Assembly: GCA_015146655.1 (NCBI GenBank)
Contig: VKHL01000042.1
Span: forward strand, 62,001-126,000
From: Ochromonas danica
Taxonomy: Eukaryota > Sar > Chrysophyceae > Chromulinales > Chromulinaceae
DNA: 64,000 nt
Reading direction: 5' to 3'
Under the pieces are notes generated by a model that worked only from the letters and a program-made list of their open reading frames with translations, was not told the DNA's origin and ran no database searches. This document shows, piece by piece, positions 54,046 to 64,000 of this stretch. The position numbers were made by a program, and so were the translations under genes. Positions within the stretch are counted from its first letter, which is position 1. Every line of letters begins with the position of its first letter.

Positions 54046-56384
54046 TCATTTCCTACGCTTTGCTGGTGCTCTGCGCTTTGTTGGCGGTGCGCTAACATCC
54101 TCAGCTACTGCTTGTTCCTCCTCTTCCTCTTGTTGTTCCTCCTCCTCACTGCAGATAGACAATCATCAACACTACCAATAGACATACAATAGGATTAAAG
54201 CACTGACCTTCTTTCTTCACGACCACGCTTACTTCCTCCATTAGCAGCTGCACCACTTCCTCTAGAACGACTGCCTTTGCCAGCCGCAACAGAGGCAGCA
54301 AGCAAAGCATTAGCTGCAGCCTGTCTGGAGAAGACTGAGGCATCATCCTCATTCCCTGCAGCAACAGAAGCTATTCGAAAGAAGGGCAAAACCTTCGTTA
54401 GACATGTAAAATAGACAGACAAAGAGGTAATAAAGGGTCACCTTTGCCACGCCGTGCACCACGTCCTTCAGCACCTGAAACTCCTGTGCTCTCTTCTACA
54501 ATAGGCTCTACTCCACTAGTCGCTGCTCCTCCACTCCTTCCTTTAGAGTTTGGCACCTGTGTGGGAGGTTGAAAGAGAGGAGAAGAGATGTGATGCTGGC
54601 TGAGGAAGTTGCGGTGCACCACTCGGCGAGTGAACATGCCTAACCGCAACGCTGCAACATCAGCACCACGGCGAGCAACTTCCTTACGAAGCTGTGCAAC
54701 ACGTCGAGTAAGATCATCTCGTCGCTGTGCGAGTAAACGATGGTCTTCCGCGATGGCCTGCTGTGCTAGAGGTCCAGCTCCTCCTCCAGCCGTTGACCCA
54801 TGGCTTGAGACAATAGCTGAGGAAGGGTCAACAGTAAAGGCACGGCCTACAGCCTCAGGCTCGTAGACCAACACGCGCGAGCCAGTTAGAATATCATGTT
54901 GCATAGCCTGATAGTGTGGGTTCATCTTCGAAGCGCAGGAGGAGGAAGAAGCGATCGTAGTAGATGGAAGGGCAGGCTCTCCAGTCATACTCCCTAGAGC
55001 TGGCAGCACCTGTGGGGGGAGAAGGAGGCGGCGAAGACGTTGCGTCCAGTCACGTCTCTCCATTTCTCCCTCCAGGCGGCGACGCAGCTGTTCGGTACCT
55101 TGCACAACCTCGACCGCACAATGCAGGCGGTGTGGATGGATGTGTGTGGTGGCAGGAGCAACTAACTCGTCGTCCTTCTCCACCCCATGGCTGCTGCTTC
55201 TTTCTCCTTCTGTTTCCATCTGAGCAGAGGACAATACAGCTGTTTCCTCAGATGACACCTCCTCAGTGGTGGCACCAGCCTGCTCCTGCTGATCGGGGAG
55301 CATGTCTTCCGAGGCGGGTGCACCATCCACTACCATTGCTGAAGAGTCTTCTGGACTTGAACGACTGCTATCCTCATCGACATCTGTAGAACTCTCCTCC
55401 TCCTGCTGCTGCTGTGGTTGCTGTACGGTCTGTAATCCCTCGGTAGATGGACTACCTTCCTGCACTGATAGCAGCGCATCAATGGCGGCTTTTTGACTAG
55501 CCGTTAGAGCTAGTACCCCTTCACCACCAAGAGAATGCCGTCTGCTAGCCATTCCTCCTGTTCCAACTCCACCACCATAGCGCTCAGCGAGGGCTGACAA
55601 AGAGAGACCAGCTTCATTCTCAGTGACTATCTTATAATGCACGGCCTGGGCGAGAGGACAGTGTAGGAGACCATATGCTAGTTTAAGGGTAGTACCTGCA
55701 GCACCTACAGTAGTGATCACTCCTTCACCATAAGGAGTGCGTACTTTTTCTCCCAGAGACAACAGACAGGCATGAGAAGATCCTTCAATGCGTACCAAGT
55801 AAGCAGCAGTAGTAGTTCCAGGACTTGCAGTCTTAATAGTTTTGAGGTTCTGAGTGGTATTCTCTAGAAGAGAGGTCACAGAGCGGTAGTGAGTGAGTAG
55901 AGAGTGAAGATGGAGTAGCAAGCTTGCTCGACGACTACTCAAGGCATGCTGACGGTGTGCTTGTAAGAGTAAGAGATGAAGTAGGCGAAGGTATCCTTCC
56001 TGCTGCTCGCGGTCTTTCTGATATTTTTCAAGTTCTCTACGATAGTGCGAACTGTACGACTGCACACATAGAGAGAGAGGTAAACAGGTGGATCAAGGTA
56101 GTGTTAGGAGAGGTAGGGTAGGGTAGGGTAGACTAGGTCGTACCTGATAGGCAATCTCTAGCTCTTCACGCACTTCTTCACTCTCTACTACATCTTTATG
56201 ACTTACAGCGACATCATGCATGAACTTTAAAGCTTCTTCAATCTAACATAATAACAAAGATGATGATGATGATGATGATGATAAGATGATGATGATAAGA
56301 TGATGATGATGATGATGATGATGATAAGATGATGATGATGATGATGATAAGATGATGATGATGATAAGATGATGATGATGATAA

Positions 56385-56441
<57 letters not shown>

Positions 56442-57008
56442 AAGATGATGATGATGATGATAATGATGATAAGATGATGATGATGATGATGAGGAGGAGG
56501 AGGAGGAGGAGGAGGAGGAGGGTTTGGTTCACATAGTTATATCGCTCACTCTTACCTCTGTGCTATAGACAGCCACGGGCATATTTTCAAAAGCAGCATG
56601 TGAATAATCACGTTGAATACCTGAAAAGAGAAATTAATTGCGAAGGTCAATAATAATAATAATGAGAAGAAGATGAAGGAAAGAAGAGAAATCTCTACCA
56701 GCACTGCGTCGTGGTTTGACGGGGTAGTGAGAAGGTAACACTTCCTCCGACAACACAGAACTGTCTGAATCAGTATCACTGTGGTGACTATCAACAGTCA
56801 TTGCTTCAATATCTCGCTTGATTTCATCCGTAGTAAGTGCTGAAACACCTGTGATGGAGGGGGAAGGGGCAGTGGGGAGAAGAAAGGTTAGGAAGATCCA
56901 AGACGTGCCAACGCGCGGTCAAGAGAGAGAAAGGAAGAGAGAAAGGAAGAGTGCATATGAATTACCTGGTAGGGAAGGAAGAAAAGCAAATTTCTTCAAT
57001 GCGAGCAT
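54046..57008 (-). CDS. 746-aa putative nuclear protein of unknown function
   Basis: Seven exons: 57008-56966, 56848-56699, 56620-56556, 56242-56144, 56059-54442, 54370-54208, 54148-54046. All joins are GT-AG and in frame. The start is MLALKKFAFLPSLPG. A Ser/Asp-rich segment (HHSDTDSDSSVLSEE) and a helical Arg/Glu/Leu-rich region (about 95-200) follow. Near residue 225 is a short motif, VRTPYGEGVITTV, of a type seen in chromatin and repair proteins. A low-complexity acidic stretch and a second coiled-coil region come next (about 480-560). The C-terminus is acidic, then strongly basic (KRRAPAKRRK), fitting a nuclear localisation signal. I do not recognise the family. The gene converges with SWR1, 176 bp away, which does not by itself imply a shared role. 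Confidence 0.75.
56256..56518 (-). repeat. (GAT/ATC)n repeat in an intron
   Basis: An approximately 260-bp trinucleotide repeat with ATAAG interruptions and a GAG-rich end fills the third intron (56555-56243) of the 746-aa gene. On the coding strand it is (ATC)n and ends about 14 bases before the next exon. Confidence 0.95.
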
Positions 57009-57136
57009 GGTAGATGATGACTGAGGATAGCAGCAGACAGAGGTTGGACAGGTTGTTTGTTATGACTGACCAGTTAGTCAGAGAGAGACAGCAGACGGTC
57101 AGCAGACGGTAAATTGGTGAGGAGTTTTGAGTGACA

Positions 57137-57189
<53 letters not shown>

Positions 57190-57410
57190 ACAGAGTCGCC
57201 AACCAGACAGATCTAGAGATTAAGCTTTCTCAATGTTTATAGTCTACATCCTTTTCCCACCTTCTCACTACTTGATACTGTATCATCATGTCATGACTTG
57301 GAAGAAAATTCAATCCACCCAGAGCTATTAAAGCAGTGAGTATCAAAATGAAGGACGCCAATAGAATCATAAAGATATCACCTTCATAAAAGAAAAAAGT
57401 CCAAAAGCAA
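57009..57410. other. intergenic with CA microsatellite
   Basis: This is the promoter side of the 746-aa gene. A (CA)n run lies at about 57137-57188. No other gene is seen before the tRNA. Confidence 0.6.
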
Positions 57411-57484
57411 TGGTCGATCGGAGGCTCGAACTCAGGACCTTGGGTTTATTAGACCCACGCTCTAACCAACTGAGCTAAACGACC
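57411..57484 (-). tRNA. tRNA-Ile (anticodon AAU)
   Basis: This is a 74-base cloverleaf including the discriminator base, without intron. On the minus strand it starts GGTCGTTTAGCTCAGTTGG. The D-arm is GCTC/GAGC. The anticodon stem is TGGGT/ACCCA with loop CTAATAA, giving anticodon AAT (A34 read as inosine). The T-loop is TTCGAGC. Two stem mismatches are present: U-U at position 6-67 of the acceptor stem and U-C at 50-64 of the T-stem. Overall sequence strongly resembles eukaryotic tRNA-Ile. It may be functional or slightly decayed; the CCA is not encoded as such. Confidence 0.85.
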
Positions 57485-57563
57485 ACATGTTGGAGTGAAG
57501 AATTACAGTGAATATTATTGTTGAAATAATGCTAAACTTCAAGCATATATTTATCTATCTTTA

Positions 57564-59361
57564 ATGCCTCGTCCAAACTGGGTGTCTTCAGACAAGGAAG
57601 CTCTCTACGGAGAGGCTGTGGGTTATTTTTTAAAGCTTCGCGAACAGGATCGTGCTTTTGCGTTCACTCTTCTAGAAACGGAGGAACTGTGCCGAGGCTT
57701 TCGTTGCCTCTCAGTCACGGCCACAGAAAGGTAACTATTTATTGACACGGCACTCCAACTCCTCTTCTTCAATTTGTTATGTTTGCTATATTGTGCTATC
57801 TATCTTCCTTCTTCCTTTTCATATCGGTAGAAGAGGTCATAAAAGAGATGCAGAAGGCGATCAAACTCCTGTCATGCAAGTTTGATAAGGCCCTCAGATT
57901 GGATGTTCCTGTGAGTGGAGGTCTCACTCCACCTGTCAGCGACTCTGTTATCTGAAGCCGTTGAAGTCGTATTCATCGGCGAAGGTTGCATAGGTCTCAT
58001 CAGGGATGATAATAACTTCACTCCCATATTGAGCTGGATCAGGAGTATAGTCGGGAATCATATTACGATCAGATTACCGAAGGTGCCTACGAGATGATTC
58101 CCGACTATACTCCTGATCCAGCTCAATATGGGAGTGAAGTTATTATCATCCCTATGCAACCTTCGCCAATGAATACGACTTCAACGGCTTCATGGGTGAG
58201 GTTTTCCATGAGATCCTGACTTGTGAATTTGCTACTATCTACAACTCCGAGCAACTAAAATGGTTACCCACCGTCAGCCCTCTCTCTCATTACAACAAGA
58301 AGCCAGATTTTCATCTGACGTATTCCTTGTTCGTGAAAACGTTACCCCGAGATGAACTTGCTCTATATTTGAAAGCAGGTGCTGACGATGAAGATGACTC
58401 TGAGGAGGCAGGAAGAGTCGTGAAAGGAAAGCGACCCATTGGATATCCTCTTCGCCCTCTCATTCCCTTTGTCCAGGCAATCTTAGAGGGAAAATTCTCG
58501 AAGAGTCGGAACATCAAGCTGTCTAAAGGGTTGATTGGAATACTGCTGAGCTATTTGGTACATCTGGAAGCTCAGGGTCATCCTCATCCCATCGGAATAA
58601 TCTACAATGAGAGGGAATTTGTCTTTGTAGAGTTGAGAGAGTCTACAATCGTTCAAATGCTTCGCTGTCCGTGGGTCTAGAGGCCTCTTGCGCTCTCTTC
58701 TCGTGGATGCACCTCTTCAACGCGCCTCTACAGCATTTACCAGAGCCCTGTCTGAAGCTATGCAACGATTGAAGGTCTCCTTTGTTGATGAGCTTCCTTT
58801 CCTCGGTCGAGGTGCAAGTGGTTTCGTGTTTAGGTGACAGATCTAGAGAAGAATCAACAGAGAGCTTTGAAGCTGATCCCTGTCCGTGCTGAGGCTCAGA
58901 GCGATTACATAGCCATTGAATTCGAAGTATTGTCAGGTCTCTCAGAGAAGAAGGATTGTCGCAAGGTCATTGCGCCAGTGGTGCCTAACAGCTTGGTGGT
59001 AGTCAAGGTGGAAGAAGAAGTGTTCTCTGCCTTCCTCTTGGAAGAAATCGGTGAGCGTGTGAATGTGGAGGCACCTCGAACGAAGGAGAAGTGCTTCTCT
59101 TTGCTGCAGCAATTCCACCAGTTGGCAGAACTAGCACACGGTGATGCTCGAGTTGAGAATATCATCAAAGTTGGTAGAAGCTTAAAATGGATAGATTTTC
59201 GTATAACTAAAGGAACTACCACCACCGAGTTTGGCCTTGACTTTGTGATGCTAGCATCGAGTCTCTACTTGACAGGCGGGAAGAAGTTCTCTGCTGCAAC
59301 AATCGCAGAGATCAAGCAGATTGTTGAAGCAAATATGGACGTGGTGAAGAAAGTCGTTTAG
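57564..59361 (+). pseudogene. decayed kinase-like gene
   Basis: The stretch starts with an ATG-led exon (MPRPNWVSSDKEALYGEAVG) ending at a GTAACT donor. Later parts read KKPDFHLTYSLFVKTLP, then a glycine-rich loop (LGRGASGFVF) and a kinase-like catalytic region (HGDARVENIIKVG, then WIDF). This layout, a protein-specific front part plus a divergent protein-kinase-like domain, is known from large protist and fungal families, some of them secreted effectors. The reading frame is interrupted at several places and an inverted copy of one segment is embedded in it, so I read it as a fossil gene with a few breaks. It is not obviously expressed. The family assignment is by motif only. Confidence 0.6.
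57953..58192. repeat. inverted repeat, two arms of about 100 bp with 32-bp spacer
   Basis: The left arm (57953-58061) and right arm (58094-58192) are reverse complements, almost identical apart from one short length difference and one substitution. The arms carry the same coding segment of the kinase-like gene in opposite directions, so this is a duplicated-and-inverted piece and not a transposon end. Confidence 0.9.
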
Positions 59362-59803
59362 CTGATGGAAGCAAAAGGTGCAAAGAGGGGCAATGTGATG
59401 AAGTGGTATGTTGCGATGTGCTGGCGAGAAGAAAGAAGAAGGAGAAATATTGTCTCCTCCTTCCTCCACGTCCATCACCTCAAGTTCCCTGACGTCCAAC
59501 TCTCCTCCGTGGTGGATAAGACTAGCTCTAATCCCAATCACATCTCTGTCAGTAGCCCTACAACCGCGATTACATTACATTACATTTGCTAAGCTAGTGT
59601 CAGAGAAAGCTGGTTAGATGACTGAGTCTAGCAAGTAATGGTGGTTAGCTGGGAGGGTGGCTTGAGCTTCTTGAGCTTCAACACTCTCCTCAACAATAAT
59701 ACAGCCATACTGTATTTCTAACTTCCTCCTGTATCCACTACCCATCTTCTTCCTTTCCTCCTCACACTAATAGTACCTTCTCACTATGCATCACTTCTAA
59801 CAG
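59362..59803. other. intergenic, no gene seen
   Basis: The decayed kinase-like gene and the ANTH-like gene converge here. Small frames on both strands (59365-59592, 59251-59541) lack motifs and splice partners. No RNA gene is seen. Confidence 0.55.
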
Positions 59804-61319
59804 TTAGGCTTTCTTGTTCTTACTGTTCTCCTTCTTAGACGGATTCTGACTTTTGGTGGAATATTTCTTCAAGATGTTCTCCAACTCATCTAAACTGAGG
59901 AGGTCAGGAGAGGTGGAGGAGGAGGTAGAGGGTAGAGTCAATGCCTCTTTGTTGGGTAGTTGCCAATCAGATACTTCCATCTTGTAAAGCTATTACCATG
60001 CAGGACATCACGGTTAACCTTGTTGATAGGTAGAAAGAAGAGAATGTCTATAGTGTCTCACCTCCAAGAGATCAGTGTACTCACGTAACACATCCTGTAG
60101 CTCCTCATAGCTATCCATTATCACACATTAGTCACCCATATACTATATCCAGAGGAGTGTCTGCTTACCTGTCTTGATAGAAAGCAACCAAATGCCGCAG
60201 CACAGCACTACCTTCCTCTTCACTAAGTGGCTGGAAGAGATCTGATACCTCGTTTTCTGTAATAAGGAAAGATACTTTGCGAACAAAGAGATCAACAAGA
60301 CTGATCAGATCGAGGTAAACAAGTTGGAGAATGGCAGTGACGAGGCTATCACAAGGTCTATCCCCCAGGCGACATTTCATGGCAAGAGCGATACAAGCCT
60401 TGGCTTCCAGCAGCTACTCACAAACAGAGAACCAAATGAGGGGGGACAAGAAAGAGAGAGGAGGGAAAAGAGCAAAGTAAAGGCAACCTACCACATTGAT
60501 CGTGTCTACAATGTTTGTCTTTCTACCCACTGCTTGGAGTTCACGAAAATCTCCCGTGAAGGCTTTGGCACGCTGTAAGACAAAAGTTGCATAGTTTAAT
60601 ATAAAGTCCTGATCCTCTGACTCTTCTTTTCTCCACTTAGCCTGACTAAGATGGAAGTATCGACCTTGTCCTTTCTTCTTCTTCTCTCTTAACATACGAA
60701 GGATGAGAGTGTGGTAGACCTCACTGTCCTCCTCAGAGACATGTCGTAGAAGAAGGTGTAGGAGAAAGGATGCTTTCAAAGCGCTATATTGATTGGGTTC
60801 CATGAACTTCGCTTCAAGTTTACGTAGTGTGACTCTGTAGGCATTGTCAGGGTCACGCAGGTCACTGTCAGGTGAGAAGCAGTCCAGAGTGGCAAGATAG
60901 CGGTCAAGGTCTTGGTCATCTGGCGGACTAGCAGTTGGTGTAGTGAGGTCTAGTAGCAGTGCTTCGAAGTCTGAGGCGAAGTAGGCCTTGAGGTTGCGGT
61001 TGAGAGCATAGAGGGACGTCCTGGCCGAAGCTGACGTGGTCTCTAATGCTTCCTTGAGCACATCCATGGACTTCATCACTTTAGAGGAAAACGCTTCCTT
61101 CTTAACAGGGATGATGACTTTCCGCTGCCCTCTTCTTCCTCCCACTCTATGACGATCTTCTCTATTATTATCCTCCTTGTCCTTCTTGTTCTTTTTCATG
61201 GAAGAAGAGGTCTTGAAAGAAGAACTTCCTCCACCTCCACCTCCTGCTGCTTTTTTGCCTTGAATACATAGAAATAGTAGGCAAAGGATACAGAGCAACA
61301 ATGAAATATTCATGTTCAT
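59804..61319 (-). CDS. ANTH/ENTH-like domain protein, 435 aa
   Basis: Exons 61319-60492, 60413-60169, 60110-60062, 59989-59804, all GT-AG and in frame. The central part reads like an ANTH-type helical domain of clathrin adaptors (AP180/CALM group): about 100 residues of VLKEALET-type helix, then ALKASFLLHLLLRHVSEE, LNYATFVLQRAKAF and further helices through LVYLDLISLVDLFVRK and LVAFYQDRSYEELQDVL. ANTH proteins bind phosphoinositides and clathrin. The C-terminus is Ser/Lys-rich. The start is doubtful. The ATG at 61319 gives a hydrophobic N-terminus (ISLLLCILCLLFLCIQG) that looks like a signal peptide, odd for a cytosolic adaptor. The same bases could be the pyrimidine-rich end of an intron with a 3' splice site at ATTCAAG, implying an upstream exon. 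Family call is moderate. Confidence 0.6.
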
Positions 61320-61511
61320 ATCCCTTCAACAAAGTCAAATGAAACAACACTGATGAAAACCAAATCTCCCAAAGCGTGGTAAAATATGCGCAAACATGAC
61401 AAAATCCAAAAGTAGTGTTTTACCAGAGTGGTTTTTCTTCTTTGGAAGGCGTTTCTGGCGGACAGCAGGGAAGGTCGCAGTCTTCGTCCGTGTCGACATT
61501 GGAAGGTAAGG

Positions 61512-62278
61512 ATGAAAGTGACCACCGTGGGAGGCAAGACCTACGAAGGAGAGTTCTACTCATTAGATCCAGTGTCTAAGTCTTTGACCTTAAAAGGAGA
61601 CGGTGATAACTATATCATCATCAATGCCACGCATATTGTCTCTTATACCGGTGAGATAGGCCAAGCTGCGGATGTCTCAAAATTTGGTGTTAGGTAATAA
61701 TTCACTATCCTTCTCTATCCTTGTTCATCACCTAGTATTCTCTCTTCCTCCCTTCTTCACATTTCTCTCTCAGTGATTGATTACCTCTCAGCATTTGTCA
61801 CACCGGGTTTTCACATATGCATTTGTTCAAAATGATGGCATACACTAATCACTCTTTCCTTCTCTTCTCTTTCTTATGCTATTCATAGTACTCAAAACTT
61901 TGAGCAGCAAGAGATGACCGCATTACGTCTGGCTGAGAAGGCACTGGAGACGGCTAACACCAAAGTCACCGGTGAAATCCAGGCACTTTTCGACAAGATA
62001 AGCTCCATCTTCAACCACTGCGAGTGGTCTGATGATAGTATAAAGATTCTGGATGAGTATATTATCAATCCACCTTATGATAAGGTGACCGTCTTGCCCG
62101 ATAAGGAAGGCTCAGGTCTCAATAGAATACAGATGATGGTAAGAATACATTTAATCTACAAATCTATTATCTGGAAATAATTGTTGATAGAATACATCTG
62201 ACGCTTTCTTTTGTCTGTCTTAACGACATGGTTACTGTTATTTAGCTGCAAGGAGAGCGAAGGAAATTGAACCTCTAA
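61512..62278 (+). CDS. LSM12: LSM12 homologue, 154 aa
   Basis: Exons 61512-61693, 61889-62138, 62246-62278. The N-terminal part is an Lsm fold (VTTVGGKTYEGEFYSLDPVSKSLTLK). The second exon is the anticodon-binding-like AD domain (ALRLAEKALE, then FNHCEWSDDSIKILDEYIINPPY and GSGLNRIQMM). LSM12 proteins act in RNA metabolism and, in animals, bind Ataxin-2 and NAADP. The protein ends early with LQGERRKLNL; animal LSM12 is about 195 aa, so the C-terminal tail is shorter. The start is uncertain: the frame is open upstream to 61428 without an ATG, and CRHWKVR before the ATG could be coding. It is divergent from the ANTH-like gene with about 190 bp between starts. Confidence 0.85.
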
Positions 62279-62538
62279 AGAGAGCAAGTCCCTATGTGCA
62301 AGTTACCCAACCGACCATCACATCCCTTCTCCTCCTCCTCCAGTAATCTTCTAACCCTCTGACCACCCACCTCCACTACACACTCTTCTCCTCTGACCAC
62401 TCACCTCCACCACCCACTCTCTTGCTTCCTGACATACTGTCCTACAATCTCTATCCAACTCTCACCTCCATGAGCTTATAGACCATTTAGAGTTACTGCA
62501 GAAAACATTCAAGCACATCATGTGCTGGGCCATTATTC

Positions 62539-64000
62539 TCATCGACAAAGCAGTCGTCGCGCTTCTTCTAGAGTGCTATCCTTCTTACAAAAGGCAAACC
62601 GTGCCATATAGGGGTACTTCCTGTTTTCAGTGTTCAAGTAACCCTCGCTGAAGAAAGGTGAAGCAGGGATACCAATGACGCGGTACTTCTCACCGAGCAT
62701 GCGTAGATAGGACCAGTCATAGGGCTCCTTCCCCACCACTTCTTGAGGGATATACTTTGCCAAACTTTCCCTCGATACCTCAGGTAGCTTGCCCATGAGA
62801 AAGAAACCTCCATTAGAAGGGATGGCCTCAATGCCCACTCCAGCCAAGGCTTCTTCGACAACTGCACGTTTATTGGCGAATTGTGCTCGAAGATATTCGT
62901 AATAGCTAACACCATGCCGTTCATTAGGAGGCATGCAAGCAGACACAAGCAGTTTTGATCTGTTTGTCTACCTGTCAAAGCCTTCATATGGCTGCTCGGC
63001 CACTACCAGCGCTTGACACAGAGCTTCTTGTATAGGACTAGCAGCACAGAACTGAACGCATGGTAGTAGCTGATGGACTGAAAGAGACGACAAAAGGATA
63101 ATAAGAGAATGACATCAACTCAACACTGTTGGCAAGGTACTCACTGGGTGCGATGTATCGCTCAGGTGCTAGTGCCCAACCCACTTGCCATCCAGTCACA
63201 GAGAAGGTCTTTCCACAGCTTGAGATCGTCACTGTACGATCCCACATACCAGGCAATCGAGCAAAATGGTAATGACCCTGGGATGTGGGATCCCCAGCTT
63301 CTAATGGGTTGTACACAGTGTATTTGTAGACTTCATCACTTACGACTGTCACATGGGGGTGTCGACGAACAATATCTGCAATGCCTTCAAGCTCTGCCAG
63401 AGTAAAGACCTTGCCTATAATATGCACCACTCATAGAGTGAATCAAGTACACTACTAGACTATGTTATGGTATGGTATGGTAAGCTGACCTGTGGGATTA
63501 TGGGGAGAGTTGAGTAACAAGACCTTCGTTTGAGGCCCTATAACAGCCTCTAAAGCCTTGAGATCAAATTGCCAACTCTCTTTACCATCATGACCCTTGA
63601 TAAGGTTAAGATGTACAAACTTTGGAGAAGCTCCTGTCAAGGCGATTTGTTTGGTGTAAAGTTCGAAGAAAGGGTCGAACATTACCACCTCATCACCTGC
63701 CTTGAGCAGAGTGAGTAAGGTTAGATAGAGAGCTTGTGACGCACCTGTTATTTCAAAGTGTAGTTAGTATCGTGTGTCATAGTATGATGACTGTACAGTG
63801 AATGACTCTGACCTACTGTGACAGCGATTTCATTCATAGGGTGGATGGGTCGGTTAAGATGACGACCATATCGCTCTGCTAGAAGCTCTACAAGCTTAGG
63901 ATGTCCTGCAGGTCGTGTATACTGATGGAAGGAACTAGATTGCAAGGAATCTAATACAAATTGTGGAGGTTGCCAATCTGGATAACCTTGACCAAGATTT
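62539..64000 (-). CDS. kynurenine/glutamine-type aminotransferase, class I (partial)
   Basis: Exons 64000-63813 (cut by the window edge), 63744-63490, 63414-63145, 63077-62972, 62905-62539. It is a PLP-dependent fold-type I transaminase. The visible part starts at NLGQGYPDWQPP, the usual N-terminal motif of kynurenine-oxoglutarate transaminases. QYTRPAGHPKLVELLAERYG follows. Substrate/PLP residues lie in LLNSPHNPTGKVFT and DEVYKYTVY. The catalytic lysine is in SSCGKTFSVTGWQVGWA. The C-terminus includes SNGGFFLMGKLP and the arginine in YMARFAFCKK. Kynurenine, cysteine-conjugate and glutamine transaminases of this group overlap in substrate, so the exact reaction is open. The N-terminus, and any targeting signal, is outside the window. 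Confidence 0.9.

Noticed and set aside
56110-56130. (TAGGG)n run resembling telomere repeat
   Set aside because: Only three or four units inside an intron; chance microsatellite, not an interstitial telomere.
57953-58192. Inverted repeat as the ends of a transposon
   Set aside because: The arms are coding segments of the surrounding gene, the loop is 32 bp and there is no transposase or target-site duplication.

Overview
This is nuclear DNA of a eukaryote, most likely a unicellular protist. The genes carry short GT-AG introns of roughly 45-220 bp. They encode typical eukaryotic products: a soluble adenylyl cyclase, copines, an SWR1-type chromatin remodeller, LSM12, an ANTH/ENTH-like protein and a tRNA-Ile(AAU) of eukaryotic type. 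Intergenic gaps are mostly 0.2-1 kb. Microsatellites are abundant, both in introns and as homopolymer runs in proteins. A stramenopile-like lineage is a guess; the sequence does not settle it. There are no operons, CRISPR arrays or intact mobile elements.

Layout. 1-189: 5' end of an unknown gene (minus). 0.7-3.1 kb: fused E1 alpha-beta 2-oxo-acid dehydrogenase (minus). 4.4-10.4 kb: ADCY10-like soluble adenylyl cyclase (plus). 11.1-13.9 kb: secreted GH31 alpha-glucosidase with a trefoil domain (plus). 14.2-16.1 kb: OB-fold plus DEDDy 3'-5' exonuclease (minus). 16.6-24.1 kb: 2,443-aa coiled-coil protein (plus). 24.5-29.6 kb: 1,613-aa LRR/EF-hand protein (plus). 30.1-39.0 kb: three copine genes (one minus, two plus) with a Zymomonas-type iron alcohol dehydrogenase between the second and third. 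39.7-45.5 kb: 1,924-aa zinc-finger/LRR protein (minus). 45.8-53.9 kb: SWR1-type ATPase of 2,443 aa (plus). 54.0-57.0 kb: 746-aa putative nuclear protein (minus). 57.4 kb: tRNA-Ile. 57.6-59.4 kb: decayed kinase-like gene containing a 100-bp inverted repeat. 59.8-61.3 kb: ANTH/ENTH-like protein (minus). 61.5-62.3 kb: LSM12 (plus). 62.5 kb to the right edge: kynurenine-type aminotransferase (minus, partial).

The most striking items are these. (1) The SWR1 ATPase continues in one reading frame into a WW-like segment, an F-box and a beta-helix-like tail. (2) The same protein carries a six-copy array of the acidic motif seen singly in SRCAP/PIE1 relatives, with first and last copies almost identical in DNA. 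(3) The three copines form a mosaic: different segments are shared by different pairs, which is the signature of gene conversion. (4) Several introns have their microsatellite pressed against the 3' splice site.

Gene models were joined by hand from GT-AG junctions that keep the reading frame. Exon coordinates are given in each entry. Starts are uncertain for the E1, ANTH-like and LSM12 genes.
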